A DNA stretch of 64,000 bases from Thiohalocapsa sp. (GCF_022340605.1 NZ_JAJDNQ010000094.1:1-64000), one strand, 5' to 3'; counted from the stretch's first letter, positions 28,431 to 38,521 are shown. Made by a program: numbers and translations. The notes: generated by a model from the letters alone, not told the origin.

Positions 28431-28554
28431 AGACCGTGAAAGTATTGCTCGCGACTCCGAAATCGAGCGGAGCGTAGGTCGGGTTAGCGATAGCGTAACC
28501 CGACAATTAACCGGTTACCGACGCTGAACGTCGGGTTACGCTGCGCCGACCTAC
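28431..28554 (+). repeat. Paired REP hairpins (BIME-like) with shared flank
   Basis: Two opposed hairpins: GTAG-GTCGGGTTA...TAACCCGAC (28474-28504) and GTCGGGTTA...CCGAC-CTAC (28530-28554), separated by a TTAACCGGTTA palindrome (28507-28517). The 45 bp in front (from 'agaccgtgaaag') recur before the hairpin at 54274, so the repeat unit is longer than the hairpin alone. Confidence 0.9.
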
Positions 28555-28672
28555 ACCGTATCCTTGCACACGCTCTCTGCTCCGAGATCGCGTCTGCAAG
28601 CACCGCTTCGCGAGCATCAATGCGTCGTTCGCAGGGGCCGCCGCGCGGAGCAACCGTGGCTGCGGCCCGGTG

Positions 28673-29260
28673 CTATTCGCCCGTGTCGGGCAGCTCCAAC
28701 TTGTCATAGACCTCCGCCAGCGCCAGGCTCGCGTCCACGGACTCCAGCGGCACCGTGTCCGCCAGGCTGTCGTAGGTGCTGAGCAGCCAGCGGCCGTCGT
28801 CCTGGCGGACGTAGAGCTCGGCGGCGACGCGGTGCTGGGAGATCAGCACGTAGGTCTTCAGGCTCGGCAACTGGCGATAGTGGGCGAACTTGTCGCCGCG
28901 GTCGTAGGCCTCGGTGGAGTCGGACAGGATCTCGATGATCAGTGTCGGGTTGGTGATGATGTCCCGGCGCTGGTCGTGGAAGGTACGCTCGCCGCAGACG
29001 GCCATGATGTCGGGATAGGCGCCGACGTTATCGGTGTCGACACGCACCTTCATGTCGCCGGCGTAGACGTAGCAGGGGCGGCGCTTGAACTGGGCGCGCA
29101 GTTCGGCGCTGACGTTGACGGAGATGAGGTTGTGCTCCTCAGTCCCGCCCGTCATGGCGAAGATCTCGCCATCGACGAACTCGCTGCGGGCATCCGTGGC
29201 CGCGCGCTCGGCGGCGAGCCAATCGTCGAAGCTCAGGTGCGGGACGGGCTGGACAGACAT
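28673..29260 (-). CDS. Uma2 family (DUF820) nuclease-like protein
   Basis: This 195-residue protein has the Uma2 layout: 'SFDDWLAAE' and 'SEFVDGEIFAMTGGTEEHN' at the N terminus, 'YPDIMAVC' (Asp of the PD-(D/E)xK core) near residue 98, then 'LIIEILSDST' and 'DRGDKFAHYRQLPSLKTYVLI'. These are predicted restriction-like endonuclease folds that spread in multiple copies in cyanobacteria and purple sulfur bacteria; the biological role is not established. The ATG at 29260 has 'ggag' upstream. An internally deleted relative lies at 36055. Confidence 0.9.
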   Translation of the reverse strand: MSVQPVPHLSFDDWLAAERAATDARSEFVDGEIFAMTGGTEEHNLISVNVSAELRAQFKRRPCYVYAGDMKVRVDTDNVGAYPDIMAVCGERTFHDQRRDIITNPTLIIEILSDSTEAYDRGDKFAHYRQLPSLKTYVLISQHRVAAELYVRQDDGRWLLSTYDSLADTVPLESVDASLALAEVYDKLELPDTGE

Positions 29261-29320
29261 GCTGGGGCTCCAATCGGTTGTCTTGGCCAAGAGCGTGCAG
29301 AGAAGATCCGGTCGTGGCCC

Positions 29321-29367
29321 TCGATGTAACCGCCCGATCGTCGGGCCTCCAGCGTCGGCCCGACCGA
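29321..29367 (-). repeat. REP-like hairpin element (family B)
   Basis: On the minus strand: GTCGGGCC, spacer 'gacgctgga', GGCCCGAC, then the tail 'gatcgggcggttacatcga'. The same unit occurs at 40854 and, degraded, at 11188. It lies in the gap between the Uma2 and murI genes. Confidence 0.8.
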
Positions 29368-29427
29368 CCATGGCCGCCTTCATCGAAGCCACGACCGGAT
29401 TGCGTCAGCTTCGGTCAGTATATGCGC

Positions 29428-30294
29428 TCAACAGGGCAAGGGCTCCACGGGCACGCCCTCGCCCCAAATCCGCTGGATCAGCACTGCTGCGGCGTTGGGT
29501 GAGGGCGCGCTGGTCCAGAAGCCCAGCGACCCGGGCCGCCCGCGGGGCAGCGGGGCATCGCGCAGCAAGCCCGCCGCCGCGAGCCGGTTCTGCACCTGCC
29601 GCGCCACGGCGACACCGGTGTCGGTGATGGTCACGTCCGGCCCTGCGATGTCGGCGATGAGCGCGCGCACCAGCGGATAGTGGGTGCAGCCAAGCACCAG
29701 CGTATCGGCGCCGCGCTGCGTCAGCGGCAGCACCAGATCCGCTAGCAGGCAGCGCAACGCCTCGTCCGCGAAGTCGCCGGCCTCGATCAGCTCCACCAGC
29801 CCCGGGCAGGGCTGGGTCAGCACCTCCACGGCGCCGTGGAAGCGACCGCGCAGGGCCTCGAACTTCTCGCTCTTCAGCGTGCCGCTGGTGGCCAGCACGC
29901 CGACGACGCCGCTCCTGGTGCAGGCCGCCGCCGGCTTCAGCGCCGGCTCCATGGCGATGATGGGCAGGTCGTGCAGCGCCCGCAGGTGCGCCGCGGCGAC
30001 GCCGGTGGCGGTGTTGCAGGCGATGACGATGGCCTTGGCGCCCCGTTCGATGAGGAACCCGGTGATGGCCTCGGCCCGCGCGCGGACGGCGGCGTTCGGG
30101 CGGTCACCGTAGGGTGCATGGCCGGAGTCGGCCACGTACAGCAGGTGCTCGGCGGGCAGGGCGCGGCGGATCTCGGCGAGCACGGTGAGGCCGCCAACGC
30201 CGGAGTCGAAGACGCCGATGGGTCCGGCCGCGGCGGCGGCGCGGACCTCATCCCCGGCGCCCGGCGACGATGCTTCGGTGTCCGTCCCGACCAC
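29428..30294 (-). CDS. murI: Glutamate racemase
   Basis: This 288-residue protein has the racemase signatures 'GVFDSGVGGLTV' (substrate Asp/Ser), 'ACNTATG' (catalytic Cys) and 'GCTHYPLV' (second catalytic Cys). It interconverts L- and D-glutamate for peptidoglycan synthesis. I placed the start at GTG 30294 because it is the best in-frame start after the end of ygfZ; no strong ribosome-binding site is seen, so the first 30 residues are uncertain. It lies 23 bp downstream of ygfZ on the same strand and is probably co-transcribed. The apparent 646-residue frame across both genes is an artefact of the high GC content. Confidence 0.93.
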   Translation of the reverse strand: MVGTDTEASSPGAGDEVRAAAAAGPIGVFDSGVGGLTVLAEIRRALPAEHLLYVADSGHAPYGDRPNAAVRARAEAITGFLIERGAKAIVIACNTATGVAAAHLRALHDLPIIAMEPALKPAAACTRSGVVGVLATSGTLKSEKFEALRGRFHGAVEVLTQPCPGLVELIEAGDFADEALRCLLADLVLPLTQRGADTLVLGCTHYPLVRALIADIAGPDVTITDTGVAVARQVQNRLAAAGLLRDAPLPRGRPGSLGFWTSAPSPNAAAVLIQRIWGEGVPVEPLPC

Positions 30295-30317
30295 GGTGTC
30301 CGCGCTGCCCGCCGCGC

Positions 30318-31379
30318 TCAGGCCGCCTCGCCGAAGCCGTAGGCCGGCTCGCGGAGCTTCAGCACAGGGCCGTCGTCGCCGAGTCGCAGCTCGCTGCCCT
30401 CGGCGGCGGCGATCTCGGCCACCACCAGCAGCTCCCAGCGGCCGGGCGCCGATGCACGTGCATCCACCACACGGCCCGGACCCTGCTCGGAGCTGCTGCC
30501 GGCGGCGCTGAGCGGGTCGCCCGGTTTGGGTGCCGTGCCGGTCTCGAGATCGATCTCGGTTTGGGCGATGTACATGCGCCGCTTGAGCTTGCCGAGATAC
30601 TGCATGCGCGCGACTACTTCCTGGCCCGTGTAGCAGCCCTTGTGGAAGCTCACGCCGTCGATGAGTTGCATGTTGGTCATCTGTGGCACGAAGGCGTCCG
30701 CCGTCTCCGGCAGCACCGTCGGGATGCCGGCGCGGATGTCGTGCAGTGCCCAAAGATCCGGATGGGCCTCGACGGCGCCGTGCCCGGCGGCGTCGGTCCA
30801 GACGGCCTGGGCCTCGCGCGCGGAGCCGATGAACAGATATCGTGGCAGCGTGCCGGCGACGCGGATCAGCGCTGCCTCGCCGGCGCGGATCATGTCGTTG
30901 TCGCCCTGCGGCAGGACGCCGAAGCGGGCGGCCAGGACATCGTCCGCGCAGGTGCCGATGACGCCTAAGCACACCAGCGCATCGCTCGCGTCGTCGATGC
31001 TCACCTTGGCGCGCAGCACGAACATGCGAAGTCGCTTCAGCAGTGCGTCCATCTGGCGGCGCGGCAGCACCAGGAACAGGCTGTCCTCGAAGCGCAGCAG
31101 CCGGAAGTTGGCCAGCATCCGGCCCTTCGGGCTGCAATGGCTGCTGAACTGGGTATGCGTCTCCGACAGCTCGCGGACGTCGTTGCTGAGCTGGCCTTGC
31201 AGGAAGTCCGCCGCCTCCGTGCCGCCGACTGAAATCAGGCCGAGATGCGAGAGATCCGTCAGCGCGCAGGGCGTGTCGGCGGGGGCGCTGGCAAAGGCTG
31301 CCGCGCCGTCGTTGGCGCCGCCGTCGCCGATGACGCGCGCGCCGCGTGCGCCGAGGAAGGCTTGCCAATCCGGATTCAT
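30318..31379 (-). CDS. ygfZ: Folate-binding protein YgfZ (iron-sulfur cluster repair)
   Basis: This 353-residue protein of the aminomethyltransferase-like fold carries the YgfZ signature 'KGCYTGQE' with its essential Cys. N-terminal 'TDLSHLGLISVGG' and 'FLQGQLSNDV' match the family. YgfZ helps maintain certain Fe-S enzymes such as radical SAM methylthiolases in a folate-dependent way. The ATG at 31379 has 'gggag' upstream. It is followed by murI and is divergent from the RNB ribonuclease gene. Confidence 0.93.
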   Translation of the reverse strand: MNPDWQAFLGARGARVIGDGGANDGAAAFASAPADTPCALTDLSHLGLISVGGTEAADFLQGQLSNDVRELSETHTQFSSHCSPKGRMLANFRLLRFEDSLFLVLPRRQMDALLKRLRMFVLRAKVSIDDASDALVCLGVIGTCADDVLAARFGVLPQGDNDMIRAGEAALIRVAGTLPRYLFIGSAREAQAVWTDAAGHGAVEAHPDLWALHDIRAGIPTVLPETADAFVPQMTNMQLIDGVSFHKGCYTGQEVVARMQYLGKLKRRMYIAQTEIDLETGTAPKPGDPLSAAGSSSEQGPGRVVDARASAPGRWELLVVAEIAAAEGSELRLGDDGPVLKLREPAYGFGEAA

Positions 31380-31715
31380 GGTGTCGGGTCTCCCTTGCTT
31401 ATGGTGACGGGAACGGGCAGGCTGAGAAGCATAACGGGTGCCTGCCCGTAACGTCTGCCCAAGAAGGCGTCTATGCAAGACGGCGCCGGGAGCGGCGCCG
31501 GCGCATCGCTCGGCCTGGTGACATTGTCGTCCACCGCTGTCGGTCTCCCGGGACAGACATTCGCGCAGCCCATATGGGGCCGCTGCGGCGGTTGTCCTGT
31601 CGCTGATGTCCTCACGGCGGTGACCCCGATGCCCCCGGCAGGCGCCCACCATTTGCCGCTATCGACGCATTGGGCTGCCGTGTCCGCGGCAGCCCCATTC
31701 CGGAAGAACCCGCCC
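31380..31715. other. Divergent intergenic region between ygfZ and the RNB ribonuclease
   Basis: This 336-bp interval must hold the promoters for ygfZ-murI (minus) and the ribonuclease (plus). The frame of the ribonuclease remains open to 31473, but that extension has no family resemblance. No repeat or RNA structure stood out. Confidence 0.5.
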
Positions 31716-33530
31716 ATGCCGCTCGCCGCCGACAGTCTCGTGCTCTACAAGATTCACCCCGCCCGCGTCGTCAGCGTCGGCGAGAAGATCGAGATCGAGG
31801 TGCCCGGCGGCCAGACCAAGCGCGTACGGCCCAAGGACATCACACCGCTGCATCCGGGGCCGCTCCGGCGCCTGGCCGACCTCGGCGAGCCCGGCACCGG
31901 GAACCTGGAGGACGCCTGGGAGCTGCTCGAGGGAGCCGAGACCAATCTCAAGGAGCTCGCCGAGCTCATCTACGACGACTTCACCCCCACCAGCGCCTGG
32001 GCCGTCTGGCAGCTGCTTGCAGAGGGGCTGTATTTCCAGGGCACGGCCGAGGCCATTTTGCCGCGCCCGCGCGAAGCCATCGAGCAGGACCGCGCCGAGC
32101 GCGAGGCCAAGGCCCGCGCCGAGCAGGAATGGGCCGGCTTCATGGAGCGGCTCGGGCAGGGCCGCATGATCGACGAAGACCGCCCCAGGCTCGCCGAGGT
32201 GGAGCGGCTCGCCAACCAGCAGAGCGAGCACAGCCGCATCCTCAAGGCCCTGGATCTGCCCGAGACGCCGCAAGCCGCGCACCGGTTGCTGACCCGGGTC
32301 GGCTACTGGACTGCCGAGCACAACCCCTATCCGGCGCGCAGCAACGTGGCCGTTGGCGACCCGGACCTGGCGGTGCCGCCGCTGCCGGACGAGGACCGGC
32401 TGGACCTGACCCATCTGCCGGCCTTCGCCATCGACGACGAGGGCAACCAGGACCCGGACGATGCCGTCAGCCTCGACGGCGAACGCATCTGGGTGCACGT
32501 GGCGGACGTGGCCGTGCTGGTGGCCCCCGACGGCGAGCTCGACCGCGAGGCCCGCGCCCGCGGCGCCAACCTCTACCTGCCCGAGGGCGTCGTCAACATG
32601 CTGCCGGCGGCGGTGACGGAGCAACTGGGCCTGGGCTTGCAGGCGACCTCGCCGGCGCTGTCCTTCGGCTTCCGCTGCGACGAGGACGGCAGCCTCGCGG
32701 ACATCGACATCCGCCCGACCCTGATCCGCGCCGAGCGGCTCACCTACGCCGAGGCCGAGACCCGGCTCGTGGATGCGCCCTTCGCGGCGCTCGACGCCGC
32801 GGCACAACGCTTCCGTGCCCGCCGCGAGGCCCAGGGCGCCGCCGGCATCGACCTGCCCGAGGTGAGCATCCGCATCCAGGACGGCGAGATCGTCATCCGT
32901 CCCATCGATCGCCACGGCTCCCGCGCCATGGTGACGGACCTGATGCTGATGGCCGGCGAGGCCGCGGCGCGCTGGTGCGGGGAGCGCGGGCTCGTGATCC
33001 CGCACGCCACGCAGCCGTCGCCGGACAGCATCAAGCACCCGGAGGGCATGGCGGCCATGTATGCCTATCGGCGGCAGTTCAAGCCGAGCCGCACCACCAT
33101 CGAGCCCGCGCCGCACTTCGGCCTCGGCCTCGACGCCTATGCCCGCGCCACCAGCCCTCTGCGCCGCTACGCGGATCTCTTGGTGCACCAGCAGATCCGC
33201 GCCACCCTGGCCGGCCGCGAGCCGCTGACGGCGGAGCAGGTGAGCACCCGCGCCGGCGAGGCGGACCAGGGCGGTATCGCCGTGCGCCGCACCGAGCGGC
33301 AGTCCAACCAGCACTGGAAGCTGGTGTATCTCATGCGGCACAAGGACTGGCGGGGGGAAGGCGTTGTCGTGGAGCTCGGCGAGCGCAAGGACACGCTGCT
33401 GATTCCCGAGCTCGCGTTCGAGACCAAGCTGCGCGCCAAGCAGGAGCTGAGCCTGGATCAGCATCTGCGCCTCGGCATCGCCGAGGTGGACCTGTACGAC
33501 CTGGATGCGCGGTTTCGGGTGCTGGGATGA
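31716..33530 (+). CDS. RNB-domain exoribonuclease (RNase II/R family)
   Basis: This 604-residue protein has an RNB catalytic domain at about residues 230-510. Its acidic cluster 'DDEGNQDPDDAV' (Asp246, Asp248, Asp249) corresponds to the Mg-binding Asp residues of RNase II. The 'YARATSPLRRYADLLVHQQ' motif (about 469-487) contains the conserved RxxD-type arginines. The C-terminal 90 residues form an S1-like beta barrel. N-terminal cold-shock domains are reduced compared with E. coli RNase II or R. It should degrade single-stranded RNA 3' to 5'. I do not assign rnb or rnr because the protein belongs to a shorter group. The ATG at 31716 is chosen on homology. Confidence 0.87.
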   Translation: MPLAADSLVLYKIHPARVVSVGEKIEIEVPGGQTKRVRPKDITPLHPGPLRRLADLGEPGTGNLEDAWELLEGAETNLKELAELIYDDFTPTSAWAVWQLLAEGLYFQGTAEAILPRPREAIEQDRAEREAKARAEQEWAGFMERLGQGRMIDEDRPRLAEVERLANQQSEHSRILKALDLPETPQAAHRLLTRVGYWTAEHNPYPARSNVAVGDPDLAVPPLPDEDRLDLTHLPAFAIDDEGNQDPDDAVSLDGERIWVHVADVAVLVAPDGELDREARARGANLYLPEGVVNMLPAAVTEQLGLGLQATSPALSFGFRCDEDGSLADIDIRPTLIRAERLTYAEAETRLVDAPFAALDAAAQRFRARREAQGAAGIDLPEVSIRIQDGEIVIRPIDRHGSRAMVTDLMLMAGEAAARWCGERGLVIPHATQPSPDSIKHPEGMAAMYAYRRQFKPSRTTIEPAPHFGLGLDAYARATSPLRRYADLLVHQQIRATLAGREPLTAEQVSTRAGEADQGGIAVRRTERQSNQHWKLVYLMRHKDWRGEGVVVELGERKDTLLIPELAFETKLRAKQELSLDQHLRLGIAEVDLYDLDARFRVLG

Positions 33531-33566
33531 GGGCTCGGATGCCGGCTGCCGGAGCGCGCCGGTGCG

Positions 33567-33870
33567 TCAGATAAACAGCTCTTCCGTGTCGCTGGCCTCT
33601 ATGGCGGCCAGCGGCCAGCGCTGCAGCTGAGCCTGGTCACGGCAGCCTTCTATGCGAGCCCGTGTCGCCGCATCGACGGGGAGATCGCGATCCTCCAGCA
33701 GTGCCAGAATGGAGCGGGCGATACCCTGCGCGATACCCTGCTCGGCACCCTCGCTGCAGACAGCGTCGAGGTCGGCGTAGCCTTCGCGCTGCGGCAGGTG
33801 TGAAGCATGGCGCGGTGTCCGGCCACGCGGTCGTACAGCGCCTCCATGGCGTGCTCGTGGTGTTTGTTCG
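33567..33870 (-). pseudogene. Frameshifted 3' remnant of a PD-(D/E)xK / Rpn-like gene
   Basis: On the minus strand the last 80 codons read 'EGAEQGIAQGIARSILALL' then 'DLPVDAATRARI' and end 'ASDTEELFI'. This is the kind of tail (GxAQGxARxILxLLexR) found in Rpn/DUF4351-type nuclease-like proteins. The preceding segment 'TNKHHEHAMEALYDRVAGH' lies in a different frame, so a frameshift occurred near 33800-33815, and no start or catalytic part remains. The 3' end of the next minus-strand gene abuts at 33871. Decayed mobile-type gene. Confidence 0.65.
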
Positions 33871-34581
33871 TCAGTGTAGCCTGCGCTCGACGGGCTTCGG
33901 CGTCAGCCGTGGGTTCGCCGGCGCCGGCAGCAGCGCCACGGCCCGCTCGAAGTCCGCTGGATTAAGGTACTGAATCACCACGCCGCCCTTGGCATCGCGC
34001 GCGACGTCCATGCCCTTGTCCGGATAGAGCCAGTGCACGACGCCGCTCTCCTCCGTGCGCCGCTCGGCGGGGTCGCCGAAGTTGCCGACGATGTCCCGCG
34101 GCTCCAGCCGCTTCCAGGGCAGGTAGGTGAGGACGCGGATGGGCGTGTCCGCGAGCTGCTCGACGTCCGCCGGGTCCAGCTTCACCTTGTGGCTGCCGCT
34201 GCCGGTCTTGCTGATGCGAAGCCCGCGGTCGTACATGACGCCGAGCTGATCCTCCGACACATCCAGCGTCACGAGCCAGTCCGCTTGCAGGTTGCTCAGC
34301 AGGATGTTGTCGAAATAGACCTCGACGCTGTGGCTGCCGTCCGGGTTCTCGAACAGATTGATCTTGCCCTCATCCCCCAGCAGCGCGCGCACGTCCGCGA
34401 GCCTGCTCTCGCCCACGGTGAGATCGAAGACGCGGACGCGGCCCGCCGCATCCCGGCTCACGTGCCAGGGATAGAGCCCGAATCCGGGCCGCTTGTCCGG
34501 CAGGACGGACAGGATCAGCATGATGCCGATGAAGGCCATCAGCGCGGCGGCGAGGGTGTAAAGGATGATTTTGCGGTCCAT
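33871..34581 (-). CDS. Membrane-anchored protein of unknown function
   Basis: This 236-residue protein has one N-terminal transmembrane helix (residues 4-24) after 'MDRK', so the remainder is probably periplasmic. The soluble part contains 'TVGESRLADVRALLGDEGKINLF', which recalls small-protein-A/BamE-like repeats describing a step with a threshold, and 'VVHWLYPDKGMDV' followed by 'YLNPADF'. No certain family. The ATG at 34581 is chosen because the upstream extension translates the hexamer repeat into Ser-Trp and Thr runs. It ends directly against the decayed nuclease-like remnant. Confidence 0.75.
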   Translation of the reverse strand: MDRKIILYTLAAALMAFIGIMLILSVLPDKRPGFGLYPWHVSRDAAGRVRVFDLTVGESRLADVRALLGDEGKINLFENPDGSHSVEVYFDNILLSNLQADWLVTLDVSEDQLGVMYDRGLRISKTGSGSHKVKLDPADVEQLADTPIRVLTYLPWKRLEPRDIVGNFGDPAERRTEESGVVHWLYPDKGMDVARDAKGGVVIQYLNPADFERAVALLPAPANPRLTPKPVERRLH

Positions 34582-34634
34582 GGGCGGGCAGTGCGGAGTG
34601 CGGGCGAACTCTTGTAACAGCGCGCGGGTCTCGA

Positions 34635-34755
34635 GATCGTCTCGGATCGTTGTCGTTGTTGTTATCGTGATCTCAACCGTCCGGATATTCGACCACGACC
34701 ACGACCACGACCACGACAACGAGGGAGCTCGGTCTCGGAATTTCCGCAGCGAAGC
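34635..34755 (+). repeat. Dispersed hexamer element, full copy
   Basis: Order: 'gatcgttgtcg', 'atcgtgatctcaaccgt', 'ccggatattcga', then (CCACGA)n hexamers, 'gggagctcggtctcgga' and 'atttccgcagc'. About 100 bp align with 59335-59440. When translated it gives spurious Phe-Asp-His-Asp-His-Asp peptides. Confidence 0.93.
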
Positions 34756-34756
34756 A

Positions 34757-35128
34757 CTAGTCGAGCAACAGCGCCGCCACCACGTCGCGGCCCTCGCTCA
34801 CCAGGATGTTGTAGGTACGGCAGGCCGCGCCGGTGTCCATCACCTCCAGCCCGATGCCGCGTTCCAGCAGCGCGAACTGCACCTTGGGCGCCGGGAAGTG
34901 CTGCCGGGTGCCAGTGCCGAGGATCAGCACCTGCGTGGACTCACCGAGCACAGCTTCCAGGTGCTCCGCGGTGAGCCCGGCCATCTCGTCCGGTCCCCAA
35001 TCCAGCGCCACGTGCCGCGCGGACACCGCGACGCTGCGGGCATAGTCGCGGCCGTTGATGCGCACGCGTCCCTCGCCATAGGACTCGATGAGGTTCGCGC
35101 CGGTGTCTTCGATTTCGGCGAATTTCAT
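34757..35128 (-). CDS. Mth938-like domain protein (DUF498)
   Basis: This 123-residue protein matches the Mth938/NDUFAF3-like family: 'INGRDYARSVAVSA' in the first third, 'QVLILGTGTRQHFPAP' (GTG-type loop) in the centre, and 'GIGLEVMDTGAACRTYNIL' toward the end. The family fold is a small beta/alpha domain; the mitochondrial relative assists complex I assembly, but the bacterial role is not settled. The ATG at 35128 is the family start. The stop codon touches the dispersed hexamer element. Confidence 0.9.
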   Translation of the reverse strand: MKFAEIEDTGANLIESYGEGRVRINGRDYARSVAVSARHVALDWGPDEMAGLTAEHLEAVLGESTQVLILGTGTRQHFPAPKVQFALLERGIGLEVMDTGAACRTYNILVSEGRDVVAALLLD

Positions 35129-35390
35129 AGTCTGCCTACGGACTGAGAATCTCTTGCTCGTTGTGTCACACGGCATCGGGTCATGATGCCCGATCTCAAG
35201 CCGCTTGCAACTGGCAGCCTGGTTGCCAATGTGTGGTGCTCTCCCCCGCTGCTACAGGGCAACCCGTGACGACGCGCTTTACGTGCGACTGTATGCCAGT
35301 GGAGCCGAAGGGCTGATGCCGTCCCTGTATGCCTCTTCACCGGCCTGCGCTGGTCGGTGAGGACTTGGCGGATGGGCATCGGAAGTCTCA

Positions 35391-35488
35391 GTACGGAGTA
35401 CGGGGTGTGGAGTACGGGGTGCGGTGTGCGATGTTGGATGCTCTGAGTGCGAAGTGCGAAGTGCGAAGTGCGAAGTGCGGAGTGCGGG
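35391..35488. repeat. Graded heptanucleotide tandem tract
   Basis: Fourteen consecutive 7-bp units: early units are diverged (GTACGGA, GTACGGG, GTGTGGA, GTTGGAT), later ones are uniform (GTGCGAA four times, then GTGCGGA, GTGCGGG). It is the same family as the perfect GTGCGGA tract at 11041. Confidence 0.93.
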
Positions 35489-35542
35489 GGCGTTCCGGCG
35501 CAGAGCGCGCCGGCAGCTGCACGCCGCCGGCCTGCCGGGAGC

Positions 35543-35719
35543 GCCGGCATCTTGCCGGCAACTGGGAACGGCGGCTTCCAGCCGCCGGCGCGGGACGCTT
35601 CGCAAGGCGGCGAGTGGTTGCCCCGGTCTTTCGGCAGCGTCTTGTTTCCGGGGCGAGACGCCCCGGTTCCCAGTAGCCGGCGAGACGCCGGCGCTCCCAG
35701 GAGCCGGCAAGATGCCGGC
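35543..35719. repeat. Cluster of small hairpins with 5-base loops
   Basis: At least five hairpins: GCCGGC-atctt-GCCGGC (35543), GGCGGC-ttcca-GCCGCC (35570), CCGGGGC-gagac-GCCCCGG (35648), GCCGGC-gagac-GCCGGC (35676) and GCCGGC-aagat-GCCGGC (35703). Most are joined by versions of 'actgggaacg' or its complement. Stem sequences differ but pairing is kept. The same unit forms the array at 55647. Confidence 0.9.
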
Positions 35720-36054
35720 GCTCCCGGTTGCCGGCGCCTTCGGTCAGTGCAGCCGTCATGGTGCGGGCGGAACAGGACCTGCCCGCCATCGCGAAACAAC
35801 GGTGGCGGAGATCGCGGCGCTCTTGGACTTGGAGCCGGCGGCATTGCGCCAGCTGCGGGCGTAAGCCGCCGCCAACGCCCGTTCTGCCCGCGGCCGCCGG
35901 TCACCAGGGTCGCGCTTCGCTCACCATCGCGCTGTGCACGAATCCCTGGTCCCCTTTGCTGCAGCGCCAGTGAGCCCGCCTTGCCCCAACTGGAGCACAT
36001 CGAGTCCGGCGAGCAAGGGCGGAGCTTCGCGACGAGAGAAGCGGGCGCCCCGGC

Positions 36055-36201
36055 TCAGCCAAGTCGCCGCAGGTCGAGCATGCAGCCCGGCAGCCCCGGG
36101 ATTGCGATGATCAGCTCCACGCGCGAGCCCGGCGCCAGGATATCGGCGCCCGCCATGTGGTAGTCATCTTCCACCGTGTAGCGGTGGCGATGGCTCAGCA
36201 T
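36055..36201 (-). pseudogene. Internally deleted Uma2-family gene
   Basis: The 48-codon frame begins 'MLSHRHRYTVEDDYHMAG' and continues 'ADILAPGSRVELI', the classic Uma2 N terminus. It then jumps directly to 'IAIPGLPGCMLDLRRLG', which looks like the family's C-terminal end. About 120-140 residues including the whole nuclease core are missing, without a frameshift. Non-functional remnant. Confidence 0.75.
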
Positions 36202-36453
36202 CAAGTCTTGAGCGGTGGTGGCCGTGGTTGTCGCTCGCACGCGTCACGTGGGCGGCGCGGCTGTCGCGCACAGTGGTCAGCCGTCGCGCATCAGTGTGGC
36301 CCACGTACCGGCGCCACACTTTCCACGCTCCGCGCGAGGCCGAGACCGTGCGCAACGTGGCAAGCAGTTTCTAGGCGGCGGTAGCGCAGCTCACTCGTCC
36401 GGAGCGTGCGACCGCCATCGCCGCGTTTTCGATGACGATCTCAAGAGGTTTCC

Positions 36454-38379
<1,926 letters not shown>

Positions 38380-38521
38380 TCACAGCATGGTCGGCCCATC
38401 GTGCCCCTTGGGTGGGTCCAGGGAGCGGATGGCGGGGGGGCGGATCGCGGGGGCGGGCCGCGCGGGCGGAGGCGTCGCGAGCGGGAAGGCGAACGGCTGG
38501 GTGCGGCTTCGGCTCGTCCTC

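Larger units (their letters stand above)
35129..36054. other. Repeat-filled gene-free interval
   Basis: This 926-bp interval has no credible intact gene. It holds the graded heptamer tract (35391-35488), a hairpin cluster (35543-35719) and, on the plus strand ending at 35864, a short coding-like fragment ('VAEIAALLDLEPAALRQL') that may be the tail of a lost gene. Long frames on the minus strand through this interval are translations of the repeats. Confidence 0.7.

Noticed and set aside
29428-31368. A single 646-codon fusion protein of the glutamate racemase with an N-terminal domain
   Set aside because: The N-terminal half is the out-of-frame shadow of ygfZ; the true ygfZ frame ends 23 bp before murI.
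34582-34719. N-terminal extension giving a Ser-Trp repeat and Thr run on the 33871-34581 gene
   Set aside because: It is translation of the dispersed hexamer element; ATG 34581 before the TM helix is the better start.
35750-35864. Small plus-strand gene ending 'AALLDLEPAALRQLRA'
   Set aside because: Coding-like tail only; no start in frame and no upstream domain. Kept as a possible fragment in the interval description.
36164-36384. Short frames on both strands between the Uma2 remnant and thiC
   Set aside because: No ribosome-binding site, no recognisable motif and composition like other shadows.
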